Source: an uncultured Eubacteriales bacterium (GTDB taxonomy: Bacteria; Bacillota; Clostridia; Lachnospirales; Lachnospiraceae). From it: a DNA stretch of 8,831 bases. Below the pieces are notes generated by a model. The model was not told the origin of the DNA. It did no database searches and saw only the letters and a list, made by a program, of their open reading frames with translations. This document shows, in pieces, positions 1-6,643 of the stretch (within the stretch, counting starts at the first letter, position 1; every line of letters starts with the position of its first letter). Both the position numbers and the translations under genes were made by a program. The stretch is from NCBI GenBank assembly GCA_900321915.1, contig ONXW01000234.1:1-8831 (forward strand). Direction: 5' to 3'.

Positions 1-100
1 AGGTATTCAGCAGGAGATTCGTAAGAGAGAGCATTACGAGAAGCCGAGCGTTAGACGTAAGAAAAAGTCTGAGGCTGCCAGAAAGCGTAAATTTAAATAA
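1..100 (+). CDS. rpsU: 30S ribosomal protein S21, 3' end (partial)
   Basis: The reading frame starting at base 2 gives 32 residues and then TAA at 98-100. The peptide ends in [18 protein letters not shown] followed by a basic tail (RKRKFK), which is the characteristic C-terminal half of bacterial S21: the HYEKPS segment, then a lysine/arginine-rich tail. S21 is a small (about 55-70 residue) protein of the 30S platform near the anti-Shine-Dalgarno end of 16S rRNA and takes part in initiation. The 5' half and its promoter lie outside the window. A hairpin terminator follows directly, so rpsU probably ends its own transcript. In many Bacillota, rpsU lies close to phoH and ybeY, as here. Confidence 0.93.
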   Translation, partial: GIQQEIRKREHYEKPSVRRKKKSEAARKRKFK

Positions 101-104
101 GCAT

Positions 105-142
105 CGAAACGTGAGACCCCGGTTTTCGTAACCGGGGTTTCG
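105..142 (+). terminator. Hairpin terminator after rpsU
   Basis: A perfect 9-bp stem, ACCCCGGTT (116-124) with AACCGGGGT (130-138), closes a 5-nt TTCGT loop. Flanking CGAA (105-108) and TTCG (139-142) can pair outside an unpaired stretch at 109-115. The tract after the stem is short and broken (TTTCGTTATG), so termination may be incomplete and some rpsU transcripts could run into phoH. No convincing separate promoter is visible between the hairpin and phoH, which fits partial read-through. Confidence 0.75.
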
Positions 143-168
143 TTATGTGAAAGGAGAACATTTGGCCG

Positions 169-1227
169 ATGAGTATCATTGAGTCCACCATTGACATTCC
201 GATGGAACATGTTCAGAATATCTGCGGCCAGTTTGACGCCTACATCAAGAAGATTGAGAAAACACTGCACACAACGATTATCCTCCGCGACGGGGCCCTG
301 AAGATTATCGGGCCGGAGCAGACTATCCGGCAGGCGAAAAGCGTGATCAACAGCCTCCTGGAGCTCTCGGTGCGCGGCAATAAGATAACCGAACAGAACG
401 TGGATTACGCCCTCGCCCTCTCGTTCCGGGCACAGGAGGCCCAGATTCTCGAGATTGACAAGGATGTCATCTGCAGGACCATAGACGGGAAACCCGTAAA
501 GCCGAAAACCGTCGGCCAGAAAAACTACGTGGACAGCATCCGCAAAAAGATGATTGTCTTCGGGATTGGCCCCGCGGGAACCGGGAAAACCTATCTGGCG
601 ATGGCCATGGCGATCCAGGCCTTTAAGACCGGGGAAGTCAGCAGGATTATCCTGACCCGTCCTGCCATTGAGGCGGGGGAAAAGCTGGGATTCCTCCCGG
701 GGGACCTGCAGAGCAAGATAGACCCCTACCTGAGGCCCCTCTACGACGCCCTCTACCAGATCATGGGGGCGGACAGCTATCTGCACAACGCGGAGAAGGG
801 ACTCATCGAGGTGGCCCCCCTGGCGTATATGAGGGGACGCACCCTGGACAATGCCTATATCATCCTGGATGAAGCGCAGAACACGACGCCGGCCCAGATG
901 AAGATGTTCCTGACGAGGATCGGTTTCGGGTCGAAGGTGATTGTCACGGGAGACAGGACGCAGAAGGACCTGCCCCCGGACGCGGTATCCGGCCTGGATG
1001 TGGCTATCCGGGTGCTCCGGGGAATCAGCGATATTGCCTTCTGCCAGCTGAGCAGCGAGGACGTGGTGCGCCATCCGCTGGTACAGAAGATTGTGGAAGC
1101 CTATGACCGGTATGAAAAACACACGGAAAAAAGCGGCGAAAAGAGCGGGGAGAAGAGCGATGACGATAAACATCGAGTACGAAGCAGAAGAGAAACTGGA
1201 TCTTCCATACGAAAAGATCATAAATGA
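169..1227 (+). CDS. phoH: PhoH family protein (PhoH-like ATPase)
   Basis: A 352-residue cytoplasmic P-loop NTPase of the PhoH/YbeZ family, which in many bacteria is encoded beside ybeY and is linked to RNA metabolism and rRNA maturation. The N-terminal ~115 residues form a small KH-like region. The ATPase core follows: Walker A GPAGTGKT at residues 134-141, family signature RGRTLDNAY at 222-230 running into Walker B IILDEAQN (231-238), and the TGDRTQ motif at 260-265. The chosen ATG is preceded by AAGGAG at 151-156, 12 nt upstream, slightly long but usable. The family core ends near residue 316 (EAYDRYE). The last ~36 residues are a charged, low-complexity tail with three EKS(G) units, and the final 68 nt overlap ybeY in another frame. 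Family assignment is secure; the exact biochemical role is not settled for the family. Confidence 0.95.
   Translation: MSIIESTIDIPMEHVQNICGQFDAYIKKIEKTLHTTIILRDGALKIIGPEQTIRQAKSVINSLLELSVRGNKITEQNVDYALALSFRAQEAQILEIDKDVICRTIDGKPVKPKTVGQKNYVDSIRKKMIVFGIGPAGTGKTYLAMAMAIQAFKTGEVSRIILTRPAIEAGEKLGFLPGDLQSKIDPYLRPLYDALYQIMGADSYLHNAEKGLIEVAPLAYMRGRTLDNAYIILDEAQNTTPAQMKMFLTRIGFGSKVIVTGDRTQKDLPPDAVSGLDVAIRVLRGISDIAFCQLSSEDVVRHPLVQKIVEAYDRYEKHTEKSGEKSGEKSDDDKHRVRSRRETGSSIRKDHK
1126..1161 (+). repeat. Short tandem EKSG-coding repeat in the phoH tail
   Basis: Three imperfect 12-nt units encode EKSG, EKSG and EKSD (PhoH residues 320-331). The third unit contains GGGGAG just upstream, and its last bases contain the ybeY start ATG at 1160. 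The repeated purine-rich units also supply several Shine-Dalgarno-like GGNGA/AAGAG stretches immediately before ybeY, so the repeat may matter for ybeY translation as well as for the PhoH tail. Confidence 0.7.
1147..1152 (+). promoter_or_regulatory. Ribosome binding site that fixes the ybeY start
   Basis: GGGGAG lies 7 nt upstream of the ATG at 1160, inside phoH. The same open frame extends upstream to an ATG at 1091, but that would add 23 basic residues unlike YbeY proteins and has no comparable site. The site therefore supports the 1160 start and translational coupling to phoH. Confidence 0.7.
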
Positions 1228-1657
1228 TATTGTGCTCGCGGCGATGGATTATGAGGAATGCCCCTATGAGGCGGAGGTCAGCGTCGTCCTGACGGACAAT
1301 GAGAGAATCCGTGAGCTGAACCGGGAATTCAGGAATATAGACCGGCCGACGGATGTTCTCTCATTTCCCATGTGTGACTACGACAAGCCCGGCGATTTCG
1401 ACTGGCTGGAGGAGCACGGCGACGACTGTTTCCATCCGGAGACCGGGGAACTTCTCCTGGGAGATATAGTCATTTCCGTGGAGAAGGTCCGGGAGCAGGC
1501 GGAGAGCTACGGACATCCGGAGGCCAGGGAGCTGGCGTTCCTGGTGGCCCACAGCATGCTGCACCTTTTCGGCTATGACCACATGGAAGAGGAAGAGCGC
1601 GCCGTGATGGAAAAGAAACAGGAAGAGATTCTGGCAGGTAAAGGTTATACAAGGTGA
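1160..1657 (+). CDS. ybeY: rRNA maturation RNase YbeY
   Basis: A 165-residue YbeY (UPF0054) metalloprotein, a single-strand-specific endoribonuclease involved in 16S rRNA 3' end maturation and 70S quality control. The zinc site is intact: HSMLHLFGYDH at residues 131-141, giving ligands H131, H135 and H141. The other family signatures are DRPTDVLSFP (61-70) and GDIVIS (101-106). Between these two lies an acidic segment of about 30 residues (71-100), longer than the equivalent loop in Escherichia coli YbeY and containing C72, H86, C90 and H92. The start at 1160 gives a typical N-terminus (TINIEYE) and normal length. The gene starts 68 nt inside phoH and its TGA overlaps the next start as GTGA, so all three genes are probably translationally coupled. 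Confidence 0.95.
   Translation: MTINIEYEAEEKLDLPYEKIINDIVLAAMDYEECPYEAEVSVVLTDNERIRELNREFRNIDRPTDVLSFPMCDYDKPGDFDWLEEHGDDCFHPETGELLLGDIVISVEKVREQAESYGHPEARELAFLVAHSMLHLFGYDHMEEEERAVMEKKQEEILAGKGYTR
1651..1657 (+). promoter_or_regulatory. Possible ribosome binding site at the ybeY stop
   Basis: AAGGTGA, complementary to the 16S rRNA 3' end, spans the ybeY stop codon. It is 5 nt from an in-frame GTG at 1663, which could be the true start of the flippase gene. The annotated GTG at 1654 lies inside this site and would have to rely on weaker purine-rich sequence near 1637-1644 or on re-initiation. Confidence 0.45.
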
Positions 1658-3324
1658 AACAGGTGAATCTTTCCGTTAAAGATACACAGTCAAAATCGAA
1701 TTTTGTCCTGCAGGGTTCTATCCTGGCAGCGGCGGGAATCATTGTCAGGCTGATCGGAATCCTGTACCGCGTCCCGATGACCAATATCATCGGGGACGAG
1801 GGCATGGGGTATTATTCCACCGCATTTAATGTGTACAACATTATGCTGATTCTTTCCTCCTACAGCCTTCCCGTCGCGGTATCCAGGATGCTCTCCGCGA
1901 GGCTTGCGAAGAATGAGTTCGGCAATGCGGGGCTTGTGCTGAAGGCGGCCCTCATCTATGCCACGGCGGCGGGCGGGGCAGCCTTTCTTATTACCTGGTG
2001 CTTTGCGCCTTTTTTCGCTTCATCGGTCTTTGATACGCCCCTGGCGGTCTACGCGCTGAGGACGCTGGCGCCGACCATCTGGATCATGGCATATCTTGGC
2101 GTGCTGCGGGGGTTCTTCCAGGGTCACGGGACCATGGTTCCGACTGCGGCGTCCCAGATTCTGGAGCAGATTGTCAATGCCGTGGTCAGTGTCGTCGCGG
2201 CGGGTATCCTGTTCGGCGCGGGGATGAAGACAGCCGAAGCCCTCGGTAAAGACGGGTACGCGGAAGCATACGGCGCGGCCGGGGGCACCCTGGGCACGGG
2301 GTCCGGCGCATTTGCCGCGCTTGTTTTTGTTTTTGTGCTGTTTATGATATACCGCCCCGTATTTGCCGGGCGCATAAAGCGGGACAGCAGCGGGAACAGG
2401 GAGAGCTTCGGGCAGGTGAGCACGGTGCTCCTGTTTACGGTTATCCCGGTGCTTCTCAGTTCCGCGGTTTACAATATCAATTCCGTCATTGACAACGGCA
2501 TCATGGCCCACGGGATGCGCGTAACCGGGCAGGGGGCGTCCTTCCTCCGGCTCTGGGGCATCTACAACAACAAATACATGCTCCTGGTCCACGTTCCCCT
2601 GGCGATGGCAAACTCCCTGTCGTCCTCCCTGATTCCGACCCTTTCCGCGGCTGCATCCCGCGGGAACCGGGAGGAGATGCTGGAAAAGACAGGCCTTGTC
2701 ATCCGGGTCGCCATGCTCATCGCGATCCCCGCGGCGGTGGGGCTTACGGTCCTCGCGGGACCCGTCATGAACCTGTTGTTCCGCAGCGGGCAGAATGCGG
2801 ACGGAATCCGCATGCTCACCGTCGGTTCCCTGGCGGTTGTATTCCTGTCTCTTTCCACAGTGACCAACGCAGTGCTGCAGGGACTGGGCCGGATGCGGGA
2901 GCCGGTAAAGAACGCGTTCATTTCCCTGCTGCTGCATATCGGAATCCTCCTGGTGCTCCTGCTGGTATTCCGAATGGGAATTTACAGCATGGTTTTCGCG
3001 AGTATGGCCTTTGCCGTATTTATGTGTGTGATGAATCAGGCCTCCATCAGGAAAACGATCCCCTACCGGCAGGAATTCCGGAAGACATTCCTGCTTCCCG
3101 CCGGCGCGGCCCTGGTTATGGGTATCGCCGCGTTCCTTGTGTACCATGCGGTTTACGGACTGATCCGGTCCAATCTCGCGGGGGTTATGGTATCCGTCGC
3201 GGCAGCGATCCCGGTATACGGGGCAATGCTCCTGAAAATGAGGTGCTTTACGGAGGAGGAGCTGAAAGACATCCGGGGCGGCACAAGGCTCCTGGCCCTG
3301 GCCAGGAAGTTCCGCCTGATGTAA
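1654..3324 (+). CDS. Polysaccharide/lipid II flippase, SpoVB/YtgP (MurJ-like) family
   Basis: A 556-residue multi-pass membrane protein of the MOP (MATE-like) exporter superfamily, closest in pattern to the Bacillota SpoVB/YtgP branch, whose Bacillus member YtgP works as a lipid II flippase. Hydrophobic segments recur along the whole protein, consistent with about 14 helices. The N-terminal block (residues 17-80) has LYRVPMTNIIGDEGMGYY, then RGFFQGHGTMVPTAASQ (152-168) and QGLGRMREPVKN (409-420), all typical of this group. It probably moves undecaprenyl-linked peptidoglycan precursor or another lipid-linked sugar across the membrane; the substrate cannot be read from sequence. The GTG start at 1654 overlaps the ybeY stop; GTG at 1663 is a real alternative, removing three residues. 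It could also be a sporulation-type SpoVB, but no sporulation gene is adjacent. Confidence 0.9.
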   Translation: MKQVNLSVKDTQSKSNFVLQGSILAAAGIIVRLIGILYRVPMTNIIGDEGMGYYSTAFNVYNIMLILSSYSLPVAVSRMLSARLAKNEFGNAGLVLKAALIYATAAGGAAFLITWCFAPFFASSVFDTPLAVYALRTLAPTIWIMAYLGVLRGFFQGHGTMVPTAASQILEQIVNAVVSVVAAGILFGAGMKTAEALGKDGYAEAYGAAGGTLGTGSGAFAALVFVFVLFMIYRPVFAGRIKRDSSGNRESFGQVSTVLLFTVIPVLLSSAVYNINSVIDNGIMAHGMRVTGQGASFLRLWGIYNNKYMLLVHVPLAMANSLSSSLIPTLSAAASRGNREEMLEKTGLVIRVAMLIAIPAAVGLTVLAGPVMNLLFRSGQNADGIRMLTVGSLAVVFLSLSTVTNAVLQGLGRMREPVKNAFISLLLHIGILLVLLLVFRMGIYSMVFASMAFAVFMCVMNQASIRKTIPYRQEFRKTFLLPAGAALVMGIAAFLVYHAVYGLIRSNLAGVMVSVAAAIPVYGAMLLKMRCFTEEELKDIRGGTRLLALARKFRLM

Positions 3325-3364
3325 ATACGAAAGATACAGTGTCACGCACGGAGAGGATTGCGGG

Positions 3365-4627
3365 ATGGATAAAAAAGCTGCAGATAAAGCCAGGAGGGTT
3401 GTCGTTGTCGGGGGCGGTGCCTCCGGGATGACGGCCGCCATAACGGCGGCCCGGAACGGCGCCCGCGTGACCGTCCTGGAACATACTGACCGCGTCGGAA
3501 AGAAGATCCTTGTCACCGGGAACGGCAGGTGTAATTTTTCAAACCTCCGTATGGACGGCGGCTGTTACAGATCGGGCGTCCCGGAATTCCCCATGCGGGT
3601 CATCCGGTCCTTTGACGTGGCAAGAACACTGGAATTCTTCCGCGCGCTGGGCATTGTTCCCGTAGAGAAGAACGGGTATCTCTATCCTGCCTCCGGGCAG
3701 GCGAATTCCGTGCTGGATGTCCTGCGGCAGGCCCTGGAATCCGAAGGCGCAGTCGTCCGGACCGGCGTAAAGGTCCTCGGGATTATCCCCGGGAAGAAGG
3801 GATTTCTCGTAAAGCTGGAAGGGGAAGAGCTGCGTGCGGATGCCGTCATCCTGGCCGCGGGGTCGAAAGCGGCGCCCAAAACAGGTTCCGACGGGTCCGG
3901 CTACCTGCTCGCGAAGGAGCTGGGACATCACATTATAAAACCGCTGCCGGCCCTGGTGCAGCTCCGCTGCCGGGAGACGTTCTGGAAGCGGGTGAGCGGT
4001 GTGCGGGTCCAGGCGGCAGTGAGGCTTTATTCCGGGGAAAGAGGCGAAGAGCGGCTTCTCGCGGAGGATACCGGGGAAGTGCAGATGACGGACTACGGAA
4101 TCTCGGGAATCCCGGTATTCCAGGTGAGCCGGTTCGCGGCCCGGGAGCTTGACAGGAAGCGGAAGGTTGCGTGTGAACTGGATTTCTGGCCTCAGGCGGA
4201 CGGCATTTCCCTGGAGGAAATGCTGTCGGAGCGCGCGGGACTCCTGGCCGGAAAACCCATGAGCGAGTTTTTCACCGGATGGTTCCACCGGAAGCTTGGG
4301 GATCTGTTCCTTTTCCTCGCGGATATACCGCGGGATATGCCGGCGGGAAAACTGAGAGGCGGCGAGCTTCGCAGGCTTACTCGGACCATCGGGCACTTCC
4401 GCACGGAAATTGCGCAGACGAACTCCTTTGACCAGGCCCAGGTCTGCTCCGGCGGGGTGGATGTCTCGGAGATTGACCCTGATACGATGGAATCCAGGAT
4501 CTGTCCGGGGCTCTGGTTTTCGGGCGAGATTGCAGACGTGGACGGGATCTGCGGCGGATACAACCTGCAGTGGGCCTGGAGCAGCGGATATATCGCCGGC
4601 TTCCACGCGGCCGCGCCGGAATTGTAA
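3365..4627 (+). CDS. NAD(P)/FAD-dependent oxidoreductase, HI0933/BaiN/YhiN family
   Basis: A 420-residue soluble flavoprotein of the HI0933-like family (relatives include YhiN and BaiN; some entries are named aminoacetone oxidase). The Rossmann dinucleotide motif VVVVGGGASGM is at residues 12-22, followed by the acidic E39 expected to bind the FAD ribose. The family signature GKKILVTGNGRCNFSN is at 45-60, a second nucleotide-contact segment VILAAGSKAAPKTGSDG at 161-177, and the C-terminal FAD-closing block GLWFSGEIADVDGICGGYN at 382-400. The ATG is 8 nt after GGAGAGG (3350-3356). It lies 40 nt after the flippase gene with no terminator between them, so it is likely the last gene of the phoH unit. 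The physiological substrate is unknown for most members; the BaiN name from bile acid work should not be taken as evidence of bile acid metabolism here. Confidence 0.92.
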   Translation: MDKKAADKARRVVVVGGGASGMTAAITAARNGARVTVLEHTDRVGKKILVTGNGRCNFSNLRMDGGCYRSGVPEFPMRVIRSFDVARTLEFFRALGIVPVEKNGYLYPASGQANSVLDVLRQALESEGAVVRTGVKVLGIIPGKKGFLVKLEGEELRADAVILAAGSKAAPKTGSDGSGYLLAKELGHHIIKPLPALVQLRCRETFWKRVSGVRVQAAVRLYSGERGEERLLAEDTGEVQMTDYGISGIPVFQVSRFAARELDRKRKVACELDFWPQADGISLEEMLSERAGLLAGKPMSEFFTGWFHRKLGDLFLFLADIPRDMPAGKLRGGELRRLTRTIGHFRTEIAQTNSFDQAQVCSGGVDVSEIDPDTMESRICPGLWFSGEIADVDGICGGYNLQWAWSSGYIAGFHAAAPEL

Positions 4628-4638
4628 GATTGATGTAA

Positions 4639-4667
4639 TTGCTTTTACCCCCTTCTCTTGCTATGAT
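4639..4667 (+). promoter_or_regulatory. Sigma-A type promoter for hflKC
   Basis: TTGCTT (4639-4644) is separated by 17 nt from TATGAT (4662-4667). The -10 is preceded by TG plus one base (4659-4661), an extended -10. Transcription would start near 4673-4675, leaving a leader of about 35 nt before hflK. This is the best promoter match seen in the window and lies in its largest intergenic gap. Confidence 0.65.
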
Positions 4668-4701
4668 TACGACGAAACTATCACTCCGCAGGAAAGGGGG
4701 T
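4647..4701 (+). terminator. Long-range inverted repeat, possible read-through terminator / RBS-masking hairpin
   Basis: ACCCCCTT (4647-4654) is the exact reverse complement of AAGGGGGT (4694-4701). Pairing can extend inward after one mismatch (4656-4658 with 4690-4692). The 3' arm is followed by TTTT and contains the hflK ribosome binding site. The 5' arm lies in the promoter spacer, so only RNA arriving from upstream genes would carry both arms. Such RNA could terminate here or have its binding site masked. The loop of more than 30 nt makes this weaker than a classic terminator. Confidence 0.35.
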
Positions 4702-4707
4702 TTTTCT

Positions 4708-5730
4708 ATGCGGCATAACCGGCTTGATCCCAAAGAGATATTTGAGCGTTTCAAGAGAGAGGTTCCTCCGGAAGAAGGGGAGGGCGGCTCCGGGAGGAGG
4801 CCTTCCGGATGGTTTGATTCTTTCCGGCTGATTATCATTATCGCGCTTGTTTTTTTCGTGGTCCGGGCCTCGGACGGCGCATTTTTCACCCTGAACGTGA
4901 ATGAATCCGCGGTCGTGACGACGCTCGGCCGGCCGGCCAGCGTGACGGCGCCCGGCGTCCATTTCAAGATCCCCTTCATCCAGAATGTGGTCAAGATGAG
5001 CAGGGAGATCCAGGGGATGACCATCGGGTACGACAGCAACAACCAGTCGGTCCTGACGGAATCCGAGATGATCACCAAGGATTTCAATTTTGTCAATGTC
5101 GATTTCTATATCGAGTACCAGATGAATGATCCGGTGCAGTACTATATCCACATGGACACTGCCTATGACATCCTGCGCAACCTGGCGCAGTCTTACATCC
5201 GCGACACCGTCGGCGTCTATAACGTGGATGATGTCATCACCACCGGGAAAGCGGAGATCCAGTCCAAGATCAAGACGCTTCTCTCCGAGCGCATGGAGAA
5301 GGAAAATGTGGGACTCGGCGTGGTCAATGTGACAATCCAGGATGCGGAACCTCCGACAGCTGAGGTTATCAGCGCGTTCCGCGCCGTGGAGGACGCGAAG
5401 CAGGGCATGGACACAAGGATCAACGAAGCAAACAAATACGCTTCGGAGCAGATTCCCGCGGCCAACGCGAAGGCGGATAAGGTCATCCAGGACGCGGAGG
5501 CTTACCGCCAGGAGCGTATCAGCGAGGCGGAAGGCCAGGCGGCCCGCTTCAATGATATGTATGAGGAGTACCAGAAGTACCCCCTGATCACGAAAAAGCG
5601 CATGCTCTATGAGACACTGGAGGAAGTCCTCCCGGACCTGAAGGTGATTATAGGCAGCTCAGACGGCGTAAACACCATGCTTCCGCTGGAACCCTTTATC
5701 ACCGCGGAAGAAGCCGCAAAAACCGAGTAG
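4708..5730 (+). CDS. hflK: FtsH protease activity modulator HflK (SPFH/Band 7)
   Basis: A 340-residue membrane-anchored SPFH protein. A short polar N-terminus with a Glu/Gly-rich stretch (residues 22-29) precedes one membrane segment (about 38-53, LIIIIALVFFVV). The SPFH/Band 7 domain (about 58-225) includes GVHFKIPFIQN (83-93) and the HflK hallmark VTIQDAEPP (208-216). A long alanine/glutamate-rich coiled coil runs from about 222 to 285. In Escherichia coli, HflK and HflC form a large membrane cage around FtsH and limit its access to substrates; the same role is inferred here, with no ftsH in the window. The ATG at 4708 is chosen because AGGAAAGGGGG ends 7 nt upstream (4690-4700); an in-frame ATG at 4639 would start before the promoter -10. 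It is shorter than the enterobacterial protein, mainly in the N-terminal glycine-rich region. Confidence 0.92.
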   Translation: MRHNRLDPKEIFERFKREVPPEEGEGGSGRRPSGWFDSFRLIIIIALVFFVVRASDGAFFTLNVNESAVVTTLGRPASVTAPGVHFKIPFIQNVVKMSREIQGMTIGYDSNNQSVLTESEMITKDFNFVNVDFYIEYQMNDPVQYYIHMDTAYDILRNLAQSYIRDTVGVYNVDDVITTGKAEIQSKIKTLLSERMEKENVGLGVVNVTIQDAEPPTAEVISAFRAVEDAKQGMDTRINEANKYASEQIPAANAKADKVIQDAEAYRQERISEAEGQAARFNDMYEEYQKYPLITKKRMLYETLEEVLPDLKVIIGSSDGVNTMLPLEPFITAEEAAKTE

Positions 5731-5745
5731 GGAAGGAGGGGCGAA

Positions 5746-6618
5746 ATGAAAAGAAAAACACCGCTTATCATCGGTATCCTGCTTGTCCTGTTCCTGCTGC
5801 TGCAGTCTGTCGTCATCGTGCACGCCTACGAGTATAAGGTCGTCACGCAGTTCGGAAGCATTGTCAACGTGTACGAGACGCCGGGACCGCACCTGAAGAT
5901 CCCCTTCATCCAGAACACGCAGGGCATCCCGAAGAAGAAGATGCTCTACGACCTGTCCCCCAGCGATGTCACCACCAAAGACAAAAAGGTCATGAATGTG
6001 GACTCCTTCATCATCTGGGAAGTGACAGACCCGGTCCGCTACATGTCCGCCCTGAATGCCAGCAGGGAGAAAGCGGAAACCCGCATCGGCAATGTGGTAT
6101 ACAATTCGCTGAAAACCGTGCTTTCCGCCACATCCCAGGAGGATATCATTTCCGGCCGCGACGGGAAGCTCGCCCAGACAATCACCGACAATATCGGAAA
6201 CCAGATGGATCCTTACGGAATCCACATTATCGCGGTGGAGACCAAAAAGCTGGATCTCCCGGATTCCAACAAGGAATCGGTCTACCAGCGCATGATCTCC
6301 GAGCGCAATAACATTGCCGCCCAGTATACCGCCGACGGCGACTACAAGTCATCCCTCCTGCGCAACTCCACGGACAAGACAGTCCGCGAGACCGTCGCGA
6401 AGGCAAATGCGGAAGCGCAGAAGATAAAGGCGGAGGGGGAAGCGGAGTACATGCGCATCCTCAGCGAAGCCTACAACGACGCCGATAAGGCGGAGTTCTA
6501 CAATTACGTGCGGTCGCTGGACGCGCTGAAGGCCTCCCTCAAAGGCGGCAGCAAGACGGTCATCCTGGACGGGGACAGCGAGATCGCGCGGATCCTGCAG
6601 GGAAACATCAGCCAGTGA
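5746..6618 (+). CDS. hflC: Protease modulator HflC (SPFH/Band 7)
   Basis: A 290-residue partner of HflK. One N-terminal signal-anchor helix (about residues 6-25) is followed by the SPFH domain, with VVTQFGSIV at 32-40 and GPHLKIPFIQN at 47-57. The HflC-type features are LPDSNKESVYQRM (171-183) leading into an ERNNIAAQY helix, then KAEGEAEYMRILSEAY (228-243) and FYNYVRSLDALKASL (251-265), which parallel the FYAFIRSL-type end of known HflC. AAGGAGG (5733-5739) sits 6 nt before the ATG, and the gap after hflK is 15 nt, so both are surely co-transcribed. With HflK it should assemble into a membrane ring or cage acting on FtsH. Family members outside this role (prohibitin/stomatin-like) are the main alternative, but the pairing with hflK makes HflC the best call. 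Confidence 0.92.
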   Translation: MKRKTPLIIGILLVLFLLLQSVVIVHAYEYKVVTQFGSIVNVYETPGPHLKIPFIQNTQGIPKKKMLYDLSPSDVTTKDKKVMNVDSFIIWEVTDPVRYMSALNASREKAETRIGNVVYNSLKTVLSATSQEDIISGRDGKLAQTITDNIGNQMDPYGIHIIAVETKKLDLPDSNKESVYQRMISERNNIAAQYTADGDYKSSLLRNSTDKTVRETVAKANAEAQKIKAEGEAEYMRILSEAYNDADKAEFYNYVRSLDALKASLKGGSKTVILDGDSEIARILQGNISQ

Positions 6619-6643
6619 CCTGAGAAAAGGAAGCCATACAAAA

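Noticed and set aside
139..168. TTATGT near 143-148 as a -10 box for a phoH promoter
   Set aside because: No acceptable -35 is found at the right distance, and the leader would start inside or next to the ribosome binding site.
34..1221. A 395-codon - strand open frame opposite rpsU and phoH
   Set aside because: It runs through the rpsU terminator and the whole conserved PhoH coding sequence; no domain is visible, so it is a shadow frame.
3325..3364. Possible promoter or terminator between the flippase and HI0933-type flavoprotein genes
   Set aside because: No stable hairpin, no T-run and no paired -35/-10 boxes can be seen in the 40 nt; only the ribosome binding site is clear.
2020..3516. 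A 498-codon - strand open frame across the flippase and start of the next flavoprotein gene
   Set aside because: It spans two real genes on the other strand, has low-complexity His/Arg/Gln-rich composition and no family features.
3365..4627. Bile acid 7-dehydroxylation role for the BaiN-family protein
   Set aside because: No other bai genes are nearby and this family is widespread in bacteria with no bile acid metabolism; only the family name suggests it.
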